Source: Spizellomyces punctatus DAOM BR117 (taxonomy: Eukaryota; Chytridiomycota; Chytridiomycetes; Spizellomycetales; Spizellomycetaceae). From it: DNA of 64,000 bases. The position numbers and the translations under genes were made by a program. Below, in pieces: positions 44,755 through 57,100 of the stretch. The stretch covers positions 24,731 through 88,730 of the forward strand of contig NW_015971562.1 of assembly GCF_000182565.1 (NCBI RefSeq), written 5' to 3'. Under the pieces are notes generated by a model. That model was not told the DNA's origin and made no database searches. It saw only the letters and a list, made by a program, of their open reading frames with translations. Position 1 is the first letter of the stretch; every line of letters begins with the position of its first letter.

Positions 44755-47666
44755 GAAGAGGGTTAGTGATGTGAGGAGGAGGAGGAAATGGTGGGGGGAC
44801 GAATTATGATGAACGGATGGCTTTTGTTATCTTTGTATACGATGTAATGCTATAGTCAAACACATTGGTTTTTATGTTTGAACTGGCCACTGTCTTGATG
44901 GTTGACGTTGCTGAGGTAGCATTTCATTCTTTGGGGATCCTTCAAAAGAAGAGAAGTAATGAATGATCCGAGCCACTAGCCCGTATACTGAAAAAACGTC
45001 GTGGCATGCAAATAATGGCACCCATTTCTCCTCCATTATCCAACTGGAACTTGCCGATCACACTGCTATTGCCGCAGCGCATGTATGTAAAGCGCATACT
45101 TACTGGCAAGAAAAAGTCAAATCGTCGGCAAATGTACGATCACCCTCCAATAAAACCCTCAATCAAGCGAGTCTCAATGCGGAAGACACATCATCAATTT
45201 CCGCACCCTTGTCTGCTTCAAGCACCGTCACAGAACAAAGACAGAGGAAGAAACACGAGTGCGCTATATACTCTTGCCTAGAAAATCCCATTTCCGTCAG
45301 TGTATGTGCAATCCATCAACCCGGCAGCACATAGACCAAAAGAAAAGCAGGATATGAAAGTAAATGTACATGGCCAAACCAGGCCACCATGATCCACTAT
45401 AGCTGAGTGGACGGCCAAAACGCTCCATGCAGGCCTGGCTCTACCGCTTCACACGAGAGAACAAGATGCTGTTGAATGCCATGCACAATGTTGTGGGTAC
45501 TGTGGTGCGGTGCTGTCGTGGTAGCAAAGGAAACACAACTGCTGTTTGACAAGGTACAGAGTTGGTACAGCCATGGTTTGTCAAAGAACAGATGCAAATC
45601 TCGATGCAATCATGTGTGGATGCAATGGTCTTGGCTTTGGAGGCGAGACGACATCCCAAAAATCCGACAATCACCATGGCAATGAAAAATCACGTTTCTG
45701 CGGTCATGTGCCTTGTCACACTCTGGGGTTCCAGATCACGTTGCAGAATCACGTGGCGTTCATTCCTTGAGATGGTCGGACCGCAGTCTGGGCGACCAAT
45801 GGGGAACACAAAAGCAGACCCAGGAAAGACGTTTTCAGAGCGGCCATATTTCCTTGGCGGGGAATCGGGCGGAAGATCCCGGATTTAAACGGTTTTAGAC
45901 TCGAAAGAGACTCCCATCAGGGCTGGTTACGCAACGGCCTTTGGCCTGTCCCCTTTTAGATGATGCCAGACGCCAAAAAAGGTCTTTTGCAAGCCATAGC
46001 CTGAAGGTTCATTGCCGCTTTTGGCGGCTTGTATCGTTGGTGGTGACGTTTTGAATCTGTCGTACAGCTGCGAATCGTCGGTTTGACAAATTGTTTTGAT
46101 TGTTTGCTTTAGAATCCAGGTGCTTGTTCCCATCACATTCTCCATCAAAACCAGGAAACGATACTATTTCCACAAAATTGTGGTGGTTGAATGGTGATGA
46201 TGGGGAGAGATGGGCCGCTTGGTTTGTGATTTAAGACGCCATCGTGGATGATATTTTTTTTATCGCAGTCCATCTCTATGCCCATTTTTTTAATTTCCCA
46301 TTCAACAATCCATGATTCATGAATGGGGGACAAGAGTCTTTTTTTTTGCTGTAACCAATCGCTCGACGGACCTTTTATATCCGGTACGCTGGCCAAGCCC
46401 TCCGATTTTCACGCATTAGTAACTTTGGAATGCCACCATTGGCCCCTTTGTCGGCACAAGCGAGTCGTTCCAAAGAACGACACCGCGGACAAGATCAAAT
46501 ATCCGCATCTCTCTTTTTTTTAATCTTTTCCTTTCTTCCGATTTCTGAATGGCGCGAGGTAAGTCAACCTGTGGGAAGAACGCCAATCGGCTCCAATGGG
46601 CAGTTCATCTAGGGCATTCCCATAAGGCATCCCATAGCCAAAATGTTGAAAGGTTCCGCTTTTACTACAGGGATGAATCATTTTGCAGTTGCGCCGGATG
46701 GTTGGGGAAGCAAGTTATGTCACCCTGTTGTGTACCAGAACAGCCCAGATGGAAACTGCGATGATTTGAAAGCTTCCCAATCAAAAGAATCACGATTTTC
46801 CATGGTGACTCCATGCCTCGGCCTTTTGAGTTGCCTTTGCCGAGGTCCAGACTCGCCACCACGAATAAGCCGCCCACACGCGACACGTCCCAGGAGGGAG
46901 GTAAGTATATAACCGATACCACGGGATAATGCGAGCGTTGTACAAGACACGATCACGATCGTTACCAAAACTGCGGATAATGTATGTTCCACCAATTGGG
47001 CCGTGTGAATTGGAAATCATCTTTTTTCAACTGCGCTTTCCCCACCAATGGGCTGATTTCTTACGACATTTCTTTCTAGTCCGTAGTTCGGAGGGTTAAA
47101 GGGGTGGAGGGGGCGTTTGTCGTAAAAAAGGGCCTAAAAATAATTGTTTTACACAAGGGAACAACGGGTGGGAAGAACAAGAAGGGAATGGGAGGCGGTT
47201 TTTTTTGTGTTGGAGTGTGTTGTTGTTGTGTGTGTGCCGCGCGTTTTTTGGCCCTGGAGAGAAACCTCATTTTGTAAAATGTCGCAAACTGGGGGACAAA
47301 GGATGGGATATTCGTCATGGTGGTCGGGATGATGATGCATGAAATTGAGGGTTCCTTTGATTTTTTTCCTTTTTTTGACCCGTCGGCCCTCCATGGACTC
47401 TAGCCTTATTTTAGATACTCAATATTATCCCACTTTTAAAGAGCAGTTCTCCTCCCCTCCGTGGAATTTATTATAAAAGATCCTTTTTTTTTTTCCTTGG
47501 CTGTGGGTTTCTGCAGTTCTGCCACAAGATCTAAAAAGGAAGACGCTTTCTTGCATCGCCGCCCCTTTCAATAACCATCCAGACACACACACATCTGCAT
47601 CTGCAAAAAACATTCAAGAAGCACGCATACCCACAATCCACGAAAACTTAGATCCTTTCCAATACG
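44755..47666. other. Gene-poor 2.9 kb region upstream of the zinc-finger gene
   Basis: Many short frames (60-123 codons) overlap on all six frames with no recognised motif, no repeat ends and no transposon remnant. The length and position suggest a large regulatory region or long 5' untranslated leader of the C2H2 gene. T-rich tracts cluster from 46250 to 47500, and a TATA box is at 47472. Confidence 0.45.
47472..47479 (+). promoter_or_regulatory. TATA box (TATAAAAG) of C2H2 gene
   Basis: Canonical TATA sequence 188 bp upstream of the zinc-finger start codon; the stretch after it is pyrimidine-rich. Confidence 0.5.
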
Positions 47667-49019
47667 ATGCGACTAGACGACAACTTGCTGTCATCGTCGG
47701 GCTTTTCATACCTGTCCCTCGACCATGGCTTGCCTCTCTCGGCAGATTCATACCCGTCAGCAAATGTCGTGGCTTCAACACCCACGTACGCTACGCCAGC
47801 CGTGTATGTTGCTTCTGAGAGTAGATCATTGGAAGACAGCGTCTACTGCGACCATCCATACACGTTCCTAGATCATCACCCGCGAGCGGAATCCTCGGAA
47901 TCGGACTTGTCTGATTTTGAATCAGACCTTTTTTTGAATCCGGCTGGCCTCTTTGGTTCGTCGTCATCGTCGGGCACATCGAGTCAATTACACATGAGGA
48001 CAAGCCCTGCACCGTCTTATACCGGATCTGACGGAAGCGCGAGTCCGCTTGTAGGCGGTATCTCTCCGTGCTCAACGTCATCGTCGTTGGCTGCGTGGGA
48101 AAAGACACTTGGCGCAAATCGCCCGGTATGGGAAGATGACGGTTTCTTTCAGGACGATGGTGGGCATCGCTTGGGTGCCTGGCTGGGAAATGATCATCCA
48201 ACCTACTACTCTGGCGAATCAGCCATGGGCCCACCCAAGATGGATCATGGTTTGAGCGAGTATGGCAAGATGGACCGAGGACATCATCATATACCTTATT
48301 CGGTGCCCGCACCTCAGCCGACACCACACTTGAGTCAATCGCACTTGTCGCAGCAGCACCAGCGCCAGCCGCCGCCGCAGCAGCAACAACACCTCCACCA
48401 CCACCAACATCACCCACAGCAAAACCCTGGCAGATCCTCCGGGTTGGGATATCCTGCGAGTGACGAGCGGTACTATCATCCTCACGCATACGGTCACCAG
48501 GAACACCAGCAACATCAGCAGCAGCAGCCAGTGCGTCATCAACCACACCAAATGCTCTCAGTCTCGCCGTATCGACCGCCGTCTCGGCCTCTTCCCTCTC
48601 AAACTGCGCATCGCCACCATCATACCCCGTCCATCTCGCCTTCATCGTCGTCATCATCGGCGTCATCATCGGCGTCATCGCTTGCAAGCACGACAAATAC
48701 ATCATCGTCTGCAACACCGCAACTCCACAATACATACCCATACCTCCCTCCTCTTCCCCACCATCGCCACCAACCGCCCGAACCACAGCACCGCAATGAG
48801 CAACCGCCGCGTGAACGTCGCTTTGAATGCGCACAGTGCCTTAAACGCTTTCTACGCCGACAGGACCTTAATAGGCACTCTGCGACGCACTTGAATGGCT
48901 TCAAGCCTTTTCGGTGCGATTACTGCGGTACGGGGTTCACCAGACAGGATGCCTTACATCGTCATGGTAAGGCAAAGAGATGTTTGTCCAAGCGGCGGTC
49001 GGCTAGTGATGAACGGTAG
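47667..49019 (+). CDS. C2H2 zinc-finger transcription factor with Q/H-rich activation region
   Basis: Single-exon, 450 residues. The N-terminal 200 residues are acidic and Ser-rich (ESSESDLSDFESDLF), then comes a Gln/His/Pro-rich low-complexity stretch (about 225-300) coded by CAG/CAC runs, then a Ser-rich stretch. Two adjacent zinc fingers end the protein: CAQCLKRFLRRQDLNRHSAT (about 390-410) and CDYCGTGFTRQDALHRHGKA (about 418-440), the second closing with Cys (H-x5-C), a form common in fungal nuclear regulators. Probably a sequence-specific DNA-binding regulator; target genes unknown. The reverse strand of this gene has a 347-codon open frame that is a shadow caused by the repeats. Confidence 0.88.
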   Translation: MRLDDNLLSSSGFSYLSLDHGLPLSADSYPSANVVASTPTYATPAVYVASESRSLEDSVYCDHPYTFLDHHPRAESSESDLSDFESDLFLNPAGLFGSSSSSGTSSQLHMRTSPAPSYTGSDGSASPLVGGISPCSTSSSLAAWEKTLGANRPVWEDDGFFQDDGGHRLGAWLGNDHPTYYSGESAMGPPKMDHGLSEYGKMDRGHHHIPYSVPAPQPTPHLSQSHLSQQHQRQPPPQQQQHLHHHQHHPQQNPGRSSGLGYPASDERYYHPHAYGHQEHQQHQQQQPVRHQPHQMLSVSPYRPPSRPLPSQTAHRHHHTPSISPSSSSSSASSSASSLASTTNTSSSATPQLHNTYPYLPPLPHHRHQPPEPQHRNEQPPRERRFECAQCLKRFLRRQDLNRHSATHLNGFKPFRCDYCGTGFTRQDALHRHGKAKRCLSKRRSASDER

Positions 49020-49915
49020 AGATCTGTTCCCTCTTTTTTGTGTATAGACTTGCTGACAAAGACTGTGAAAAACGTTGCTGGAATTTCGTTTTCCTCTTTC
49101 TGTTTGTTGGAAATGGTTTCTTGTTCTACTTTATTTTTTTTGGTCCGAATATAGACTGTTCATACTTTCCTTCTTGTCTTTTGCATATTTCCTCCCTTTT
49201 TTGGTGGATGGAGTTTTCTTCCTTGTGTACTAGACAAATGCTTTGCACTGTTAAAGTTCAAAAACTATAGAAGTTATAATATATTGACAGGTCCTTTACT
49301 AGTAAGTTGAATTGTGTTGTTTTGGGACAGATGCCAACCTTTGAACACTTGGGAAACGTTTCATTACTCTTCTGTTGCGCTTCCTGCTGACGACATGCAG
49401 AAGGATCTGGGAACTTCCCTTCAGGCGGGGTGCGCTCCCCTCCATCCCGCGCATCCAATTTGTGCCTCTGCGGATCGACCTCAACTTGGTAATCAGAGCT
49501 TCACTGCCCCCCAGATCTTCTAATTGACCACTGATCAAGAACATCAGCACACACACACATCTTTACATCGCATATCATGACTGATAAGTGCATACAACGA
49601 GGCCTAGAACTCAAAACCCTGTCATATTTCCGTCTAGGCCTTGGTGATACTCTTGCACATCTGGCCATGCCCACGGCTTTGAAATAAATGGAACAACTAA
49701 ACCTTTGTTGGCTTTTTGTTTGAACAACACTTTTATTATCAATTTATAATCACGTGATTTTGTACTAAGCGCTCGTATTTTTTGTTGGATTTTGGGCTGG
49801 GAGGAAGGAACAACTCCGACTTGCAGTTCTTTGGTTGTGCTTCTGTGGTACTCTTCGAGCATCCTTCCATACCCACGCTCATTAGGGCACCTCGAGTCCT
49901 CCGCAACACACAACC
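49020..49915. other. Intergenic region
   Basis: 896 bp between two plus-strand genes; AT-rich 3' flank of the zinc-finger gene, then the NOP14 promoter. No gene recognised. Confidence 0.45.
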
Positions 49916-52900
49916 ATGGGCAAACCTGACGCCCAACCCAAAGCTAAAAAGGGCGGGTCAGCACTCAAAAAGCTGAAGTCCACACTAAAAGAGGCCGGTG
50001 TGCTTGGCAAACACCACAAAATCTCCAAAAAGAAGAGCGCAACACATCGAGCCTCTGCTCTCTCTGCCCGAAAAGAAGCCGTTCAAACATTGCGAGATTT
50101 AACGTCTAGACAAACCAACCCTTTCGAACTCCAATTCACTCGCACAAAGCATGACGTTCTGAACCGTAAAGTCAAGGGCGCACAAGGTCGTCCGGGTGCG
50201 GTTCGCAAACGAGGAGAAGAGAATAGGAAAAAGACTCTAGCTGTCGAGATGGATCGGAAACGAAAAGAGTCGGCATTTGTGGATCGGCGATTTGGTGAGA
50301 ACGATCCCAGTATGTCCATGGAGGATAAAATGTTGGAGCGGTTCATGAAAGAGAGGTCAAAGCGGTCTGATAGGGGAAACCTATTCAATTTGGAGGAGGA
50401 AGACGACGAGGAATTGACGCATCTGGGTAAATCCTTGTCCGAAGATGCATTTAACGATGCCGGGTTTATGCGGGTGGAAGATGATGAGGATTCCGGACAA
50501 ATTGATCGAAATACTGTTAGGTATACTCATTTTGGAGGATTCAGTGATGATGAGGAAGTGGAAGGCGAAGATGGAAAGAGAAAGTCAAAGAATGAAATCA
50601 TGAAGGAAATCATTGCAAAGAGCAAAATGCACAAAAGGGAAAGACAGTTGCAAAAGGAACAAGATGATGAATTAGCGGATGCCCTTGATGCCCAATTAGA
50701 TGATATCCGTAATCTCCTTGTTCCAAGCAAGACACCTCCCACGGAACGATCCACTACTACAAAAAGTCTCACAAATGAGCCATCTACTGACTACGCCGAC
50801 TATGACTCTTTTGTCCGAGAGTTAGCCTACGAGCGCCGTGCAAAACCCACCGATCGGATGAAAACCGAGGAAGAAATCGCCACAGAAGCCAAGGCGCGTC
50901 TCGAAAAACTCGAACGAGACCGCCAGAGACGGATGATGGGATTACCGACCGAAGAAGAAGAACACGAAACGCGTCGTAAAAATGACTTTGCGGCTCGGAA
51001 ACGCGTCTCTCAGGCGGATGATCTTGGGGATGATGATTATGGCAAAGCTGTCAGTGTCATGTTGGAGAATGAGGAGGAAAAGCCCTTGACGTATCGCAAT
51101 GGAGTATTGGTCAACGATCAAGTTTTTATGAGTAAGAAGAGAAAGCTAGAGGCGGCCAGTGATGATGAAGACGAGGATGAGGATGATGAAGAGGAGAGCG
51201 ACGCTGATAGCGAGCAGAGTGGGGATGATGACGTGAATGGTTCAGTAGAGTCCGATCGAGAGGATGATAGCGACAACGACGAGGAAGAAGATGATGACAA
51301 TGAAACTGAAGAATGGCAAGTCGAGGAAATTGATGAAGAATTTGGGGAAGCGCACGGTGACGAAGACGCAAGCCAAGACGAAGAATCCGAAGCAGAAGAG
51401 AGCGCACCAACCTCCTTGGAAACGAATGACGCAAAACCTGCCCAACCCCGTTTCAAGCGAAACCCTGACCCATCCGCCGCCTCCGAACTCCCCTACACCT
51501 TTAAAGCTCCAGAAACGCACACAGAGTTTCTGGGACTTGTCAAGGACAGAAACCCAGAGGACCAGGCCACCATTATCGATCGGCTGAGAGTATTGCACCA
51601 TGTGTCATTGGGCGGGAACAATCGAAAAACATTAGAGGTTTGTAAGATATTTGCTTGTTATCAAGTACCATTTCTCATAAACAAGATCAATGTAGACTCT
51701 CCTTGACATCCTATTCGAACACCTGGATTACCTCTGCTCACAGCCCACACCTTCCTTCAAGACGATCCACCATCTGAGCCCCCACATTATTAGCCTCTCC
51801 CAGCAATTTGCTTCCCAATCCGCAGAGTACTTTATTACAACATTAACAACTCTCGAAAAACGGCTTTTAAAAAATCTGGGATCGGGTAAAGGCTCCAAAG
51901 CATGGCCAGACCTGCACGCCCTCGTATTACTGAAACTGGTTGCCCGCATTTATTCAACATCGGATTTGGTTCACCCTGTCGTCACACCCGCCATGATTTT
52001 GATTGGGCAGTACCTTGCCTTATGTCCCGTTGTAAAGGGGAGAGATGCTGCTGTGGGACTGTTTTTATGTGAAGTCGTTTACGAGGTGAGTTGGATTTGT
52101 TATATATTTTTCTCTTTTACAACGTGCTTGTATCGGTTTTTTTCCAACATTTTTTTTTTTGGAAACCTAGTACGAAACCCTTTCCAAACGCTACGTCCCC
52201 GAAGTCATCAACTTTTTTGGAAACCTTCTCTCTTTGTTACTCCCCCTAGAAGAGCATACTACGCAAGCTGAATTCCCTACGGCTCCCATCCTAGAACCCA
52301 ATGTGACGAGTCTACGCATCAAGGATTGGTCGGAAACGCTTACACCACTTTCACTTGCATCCCTGTGCCCCCAATCGGAGATTCATAATCTCTCCCTACT
52401 AAACACATCACTCCATCTCTTGACCCGCTTTGCAAAACTCTACACCGACACCTCAACTTTTTCCACCATTTTCTCTCCATTCCTCCCCCTTTTAAACCGT
52501 ATCCCCCCTTCCCCCCTCTCAACACCCGCCGAGAAAGCCATCAACACCATCATAACAATCTCCAAAACAGCACCCCTAAAACGCCGTCCCCTCCTCCTCC
52601 AAAAACACAAACCCATCCCCATCCAAACCTACGTCCCCAAATTTGATACTCATTACTCAATTGACCGTAAAAAGCGGGATCCAAATCGTGAGAGAGCCGA
52701 GAAAGCTAAATTGAAAAATGAGTATAAGAAAGAGTACAAGGGGGCTGTTAGAGAGTTGCGCAAGGATGCGGCTTTTGTTGCCCGTAAGAGGTTGGTGGAG
52801 ACCAAGCAACGGGATGTGGAGTATAAAAAGAAGATGGACAAGATTATGGGACAATTGGCGAGTCAGGAGGGTGCCATGAGGGGCTATGAAAGGGAGATGA

Positions 52901-52923
52901 AAAAAGCAAAGGGGAAAAGGTAG
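49916..52923 (+). CDS. NOP14: Nucleolar complex protein 14, SSU processome
   Basis: Needed for 18S rRNA maturation and 40S export; partner of Noc4 and Emg1. Exons 49916-51637, 51696-52085 and 52171-52923 join in frame (introns 58 and 85 nt) to 954 residues, matching the family. The N-terminus is Lys-rich (KAKKGGSALKKLKSTLKEAG), followed by the conserved NPFELQFTRTKHDVLNRKVK and FVDRRFGENDPSMSMEDKML blocks, TDYADYDSFVRELAYERRAK, an Asp/Glu-rich tract around residues 420-510, then the folded half beginning YTFKAPETHTEFLGLVKDR. The C-terminus has PKFDTHYSIDRKKRDPNRER and a basic coiled tail, as in yeast Nop14. A second SSU-processome gene, UTP6, opens the window; no link is implied. Confidence 0.93.
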
Positions 52924-53127
52924 TAGTAAATCATGTTTTTAGGTGTATTTAGGTAGGATATGGATAGGCGATACGAGGCAAAAAAGCAATCAGTATGTAG
53001 AATATATAGTGTAGAGGTGACAGAAACTGGCACTAGCTACTACACCAGGGAATAAACCAGCGACAACCGGTTCGGAAAAGCTAAGCTACTACTAGGCAAT
53101 TATACACGCAATACGTAACGGTTGGTT
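52924..53127. other. Short intergenic spacer between convergent genes
   Basis: 204 bp; nothing recognised. Confidence 0.35.
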
Positions 53128-53465
53128 CTAACCGGATAACTGCCCACCACCACACACGGTCCCTACTAGGCCTTGATCCAGAACTCTTGATGGCATTGAA
53201 GCCAGAGTCTTCGCAACATTAGGGACACTTGCAAGCTGGAGGATGTTCAGTAACGAAGGCTTGGAGACTAAAAAACTGCATGTCAGCGAGATGACCCGAT
53301 GACAAGAAATGCAAGAAATGCCATTGATACATACCAACCAAGCTCAACTAATGTGGCAGTATAATAGTAGGTTTTGTTATCAGATCCAATTGGTTGCTGC
53401 TGGTTTTGATCGCTGTTGCTGTCGGGAGGGCGAGGTCCTTGACAACACCACATCGGCATTCTCAT
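53128..53465 (-). CDS. Unrecognised small protein, 92 aa
   Basis: Two exons, 53465-53335 and 53275-53128, join across a 59 nt GT-AG intron (phase 2), the size typical here. The protein begins MRMPMWCCQGPRPPDSNSDQ, has a Gln/Ser-rich N-terminus and a mildly hydrophobic C-terminal half (GCFLVSKPSLLNILQLASVP; ending VCGGGQLSG). No clear signal peptide or long membrane span. The support is the good splice frame and a sensible codon content; no family was recognised. The two N-terminal cysteines could be lipid-modified or metal-binding, which is speculation. Confidence 0.5.
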
Positions 53466-53852
53466 GGTTGACCGAGTCGCGATGAGGTTGCAATGTGGGT
53501 CGCAATGAGCGTTTGTGCAGATGCTTGCGAGTCGAGGATGGGTAAAGAGGAAAGAGGGAAGAGACAGAAGGCCCCCCTTTTATAGACCTTTGGCATGTGC
53601 CTCACCGCAATTTAAAAAAAAAAACATTACATGCATGCCACACCAATCTGAGCAATAGATGGGGGTGCTGATTATGCGATATGACTAACCGGATTAATCC
53701 GGATAATAATGAGTCCTAGTGCCATTTTCAATCACCTCCACACTATGTATGCATGGATGTGATTGACCAAAAAAAAAAAACCATAGCAGGCAGATTTTAC
53801 GCTATTAATCATTTTCTTCCCACCCATTACAATATGCACTCTATGATTACTA
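53466..53852. other. Intergenic region with 14-bp palindrome
   Basis: 387 bp between two minus-strand genes. It holds a 13-nt A run near 53768 and a perfect palindrome at 53689-53702. Likely promoter of the small gene. Confidence 0.45.
53689..53702. repeat. Perfect 14-bp palindrome ccggattaatccgg
   Basis: The core GGATTA/TAATCC repeated head-to-head (with CCGG ends) resembles a paired homeodomain (bicoid-type TAATCC) or GATTA-binding site. It is 224 bp upstream of the 92-residue gene. Confidence 0.7.
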
Positions 53853-56800
53853 TTATACCATATCCTCATTGGACTTTGCATTTGACTGCGTAGTCGAGGG
53901 TAGTTCGTAAATGTCATACCTAAAAATGCAATCAGCAACGTAGAAACCAAGGGGAACATCACAAACAGAAAACGTACCATAGACTCTGACTCCTCGAACC
54001 TTTCCCTCTACCCTTTTCTGCAATTCCAACCCCAGCCCCACCATCCCCACCCCAAAACTCCACACAATTCCTCCAAAAACCTAAATCAAATGCATTCCTC
54101 ATTCTCCGCCTCCACGGTGGTCTATTCCAATCCCCTGGTTCAACAAGGTAGGAAAATCGATGCCAGTTGGCTGATTCGTTGGTGGTATATCCGCGTGCTA
54201 CCTGCCATGCTTGTACCAAAAAGAGGAACAGATCCCACGTTGAATTGAGGCCGGCCCATATTGCGATCAGGTACGCGAATCCGTCATTGGCGAAACTGTT
54301 GCATACGGATTCGATAGGGATGCTGCAGGTGGGTGTTCCCTGTATGGGTCTCTCCAAACTGTTGAGGTCTGTTTGAATCCATTAGCACATTTTGTTGTTC
54401 AGTGATATGCACTGCGCGATATTAACAAAACCTACACGAAAAGGTAATGTAAACAAACATCCACGCCCCCATAAAGAGTGATCCCGTGAAAATCATGAAA
54501 TATCGATGATTCAAGGCACCAACTTTTAAATAAAAATGTCATCAGGATGGGACTTTTTATGCGGATACACATATTCGAACTTACTGCAATTGTATGTCCA
54601 CGGACAGTGACTAGATAAAAAGGAAGCTTGAATATCTGGTCTGACGACAAATGCCCAATAGGACTTACTGGTCGAATCGAACAACGCATCTATCACAAAA
54701 TTTGCAATGTTTGCTTCGCAACGGCTTACGAATCTGTCATGCAAAAGAATTCAAGACCATGCCTCTTCACAACTTTAAAGATTAAAACATACACAACACG
54801 TCACGCAATACGTGCGCGAATCGAGTTGATCCTTTTCGGCAAGCGCAATGACAGCCTGTTATAATAAAGCGCCGACATTTCGTGATTTAGCCTACAACTG
54901 TTAACCTGTTCAAATTGCGTGGGCATCCACACCTCTTTCCGGTTTTCAAAACTGGCTTTTGGTATGTATCCGGGATTGCTCACAATTGCTTTATAAAAAG
55001 AATAACAGCATAGCGCGAAAAAGAAGAGAAAGAATATATGCTCTAGGTAAAGATATCCCGTATCTATTTGATTGAATGTGTGAACAAGTAAGGTGACTAA
55101 AGCAATCAGCGCAGCACCTACATGGCACAATCTTCAGCCACACCAAGAACACGTAAAGTAGAGTTGCCTGAGGTATAGCGGTCATGAAAGGTGTTGAGAC
55201 CATATTCCGGTGACCGGCCATTAGGTACCGAATCAAAAATTGTGAATGGACAACAAAGATAATGATAAATGTTATAGGCAGACTGTAGTAGAATGGCAGT
55301 TTGGATAGAATAGCGCAAGATAACGGGAGCACGACGTAAGGTATTGCGTATATGATTCGATTGGTCGTACGCTAAAAGTTGAGCCAGTTAAGAGAATCCG
55401 CCTAAATTCTGAAATCGCATACAGTACAAACCTTGTCGAACGGTCTACCGTCATTGTTTGTCTTGGAGCCTACTCGACCGCATGCAACAAGGATCTGCTG
55501 GTAATAGTCAGCATGTCCCCGCTCTTTAGCCCAATCGGCGGGGCTTTTCCCCTCTGGATCCCGGATGTCGATGCGCGCACCCGCTTTGATTAGCTTCTTT
55601 GCAAGGTCTAGATGGTGTGAGATGACCTTAAAATGACGGATGGATAGGACAAGTCATGAGTCAGCTAGCCACGCTCAAACCGCATGCGTTGAAAACATAC
55701 CGCCCAATGCAAGGCCGTGTAACCAGTCTGATCTGTCATGTCCAAAGCAGCACCCGATCGTAATAGGTCTTCCAACAACTCGGGCGAGTTTCCTTGATAG
55801 GCTGACCACATAAGCGCCGTCCGCCCCATGGAATCGACCGAATTGATATCCATCCCAATAGACAGCAGGTAAACTGCCATCAAACAGTGTCCCGCGTGGG
55901 CAGAAAGATGCAAGGCATTATATCCTTGATTGTCTTTAAGCGATGGATCTGCGCCGCACTTGCGAAGGTAGGACACCATTTGGACATGGCCACTCCTGCG
56001 GGGATGACGTGGACGATTGAGCACGACCATGCGAAAACCATGTATGAAGCTGGTATACGAATCAACCCGCAGACGTACCGTGCCGCCCAATGCAGTGGTG
56101 TTGCGTGTAGGTCACCTTTATCAAGACGGTCTTAGATACAAAAGCACGAAGCACGCAAGTATTCGCATCCCTACCTCCAAAAGAGTCAGGTTCGGCCCCC
56201 TGTTCTATAAGGTATTTTGCGACCTCCAGGTGCTTATTCTGAATTCATAGTCAGACATAAGCTCAGCAATGACTCTAAAAGTAGGGTCATTTGCTACGCC
56301 GTATGACTTACGATGGCAGCCCAATGTAAAGCGGTACAATTTCCGCCATCTCGATCCCCTGCGCGCGCGGCCCCACTTTCTATCAAGTCCCTAACGCGCT
56401 GAAGTATGCCTCGTTGTGAAGCTTGAAACAGGTCCAAGTCTATATCATACACAAGGATATCCTTCGTTAGCCAGCCAGTCTCGGATATGTGGCTGGTGCG
56501 CACACTCCAACGCCAAGCTTTTCCTGATAAGCATAAGGTACCTTGCAAATTCACAAGCGGTTCTCCATCGGGCGGCGGTGCACGAGTTTGTAGTTCCGTG
56601 CTATCCTCTCCGTCAGACGGGCTACCGTCATGGTGTTCACAATGGTGACCTTCCGCGCCGTAATCGTGACGTTGTGCATGTCGCCCATGCCACAATTTAT
56701 GCAGTGCCCCCTTATAGTGCCCTCCACCGGTCACAGGAGTTTCTCCCGACGCAACTATAGAGTACAGAATGGTTGAGCCCCAAGGTCAACGAGATCTGTT

Positions 56801-56924
56801 ATAGCGCTAAACTTTTACCTGCGGTCACAGTAGATCCTACCGTTGACCCCACCACCTGTGCCGCATGTGAAAGAGTGGCCGTAAAGTTTTGGAGTAGTGG
56901 CTCGCGTTGCTCTGCAGTCATCAT
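53853..56924 (-). CDS. AKR1: Ankyrin-repeat palmitoyltransferase Akr1 (DHHC type)
   Basis: Golgi/endosome S-acyltransferase; the yeast orthologue palmitoylates Yck1/2 and affects pheromone signalling. Fourteen exons were joined: 56924-56819, 56754-56312, 56238-56175, 56130-56079, 55995-55701, 55626-55432, 55371-55122, 55096-54906, 54855-54793, 54733-54669, 54610-54585, 54522-54436, 54368-53978, 53919-53853. Total 764 residues, the length of yeast Akr1. The N-terminal half has six ankyrin repeats (for example GATPLHW-type LHATPLHWAARSGHVQMVSY, NQGYNALHLSAHAGHCLMAV, GYTALHWA). Four-plus membrane spans follow; the DHHC cysteine-rich domain reads SRTYCVTCCIRKPLRSKHCK then FDHHCPWTYNC. Catalytic motif is intact. 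One join needs a 25 nt intron (55097-55121). The gene is divergent from ARL5 with 176 bp between. Confidence 0.9.
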
Positions 56925-57100
56925 CTGTGCAAAGTAATGTTCTGCATGTCAAATTGTGCAAAAAGAATGCCAAGTGCGGAGCAAAGAGCGTCCATTGGGA
57001 AAACCGCGTTTAACTAAGCCGCCCGTCCACGTCAGGCTTTCAACCGCTTTCCTGTCCCGCTGATCTAGCAAAACTGTTTTTCTGTATTTTCTTTTTGTAA
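56925..57100. promoter_or_regulatory. Shared upstream region, AKR1/ARL5 divergent pair
   Basis: Only 176 bp separate the two start codons, so both promoters and leaders must overlap here. No clear TATA box; pyrimidine-rich tract before the ARL5 ATG. Confidence 0.55.

Noticed and set aside
44963-45334. 123-codon frame in the gene-poor region
   Set aside because: No motif, and another frame overlaps it throughout; treated as chance.
47791-48834. 347-codon reverse-strand frame
   Set aside because: It is antisense to the C2H2 gene and arises from CAG/CAC/TCA repeats; it has no domain.
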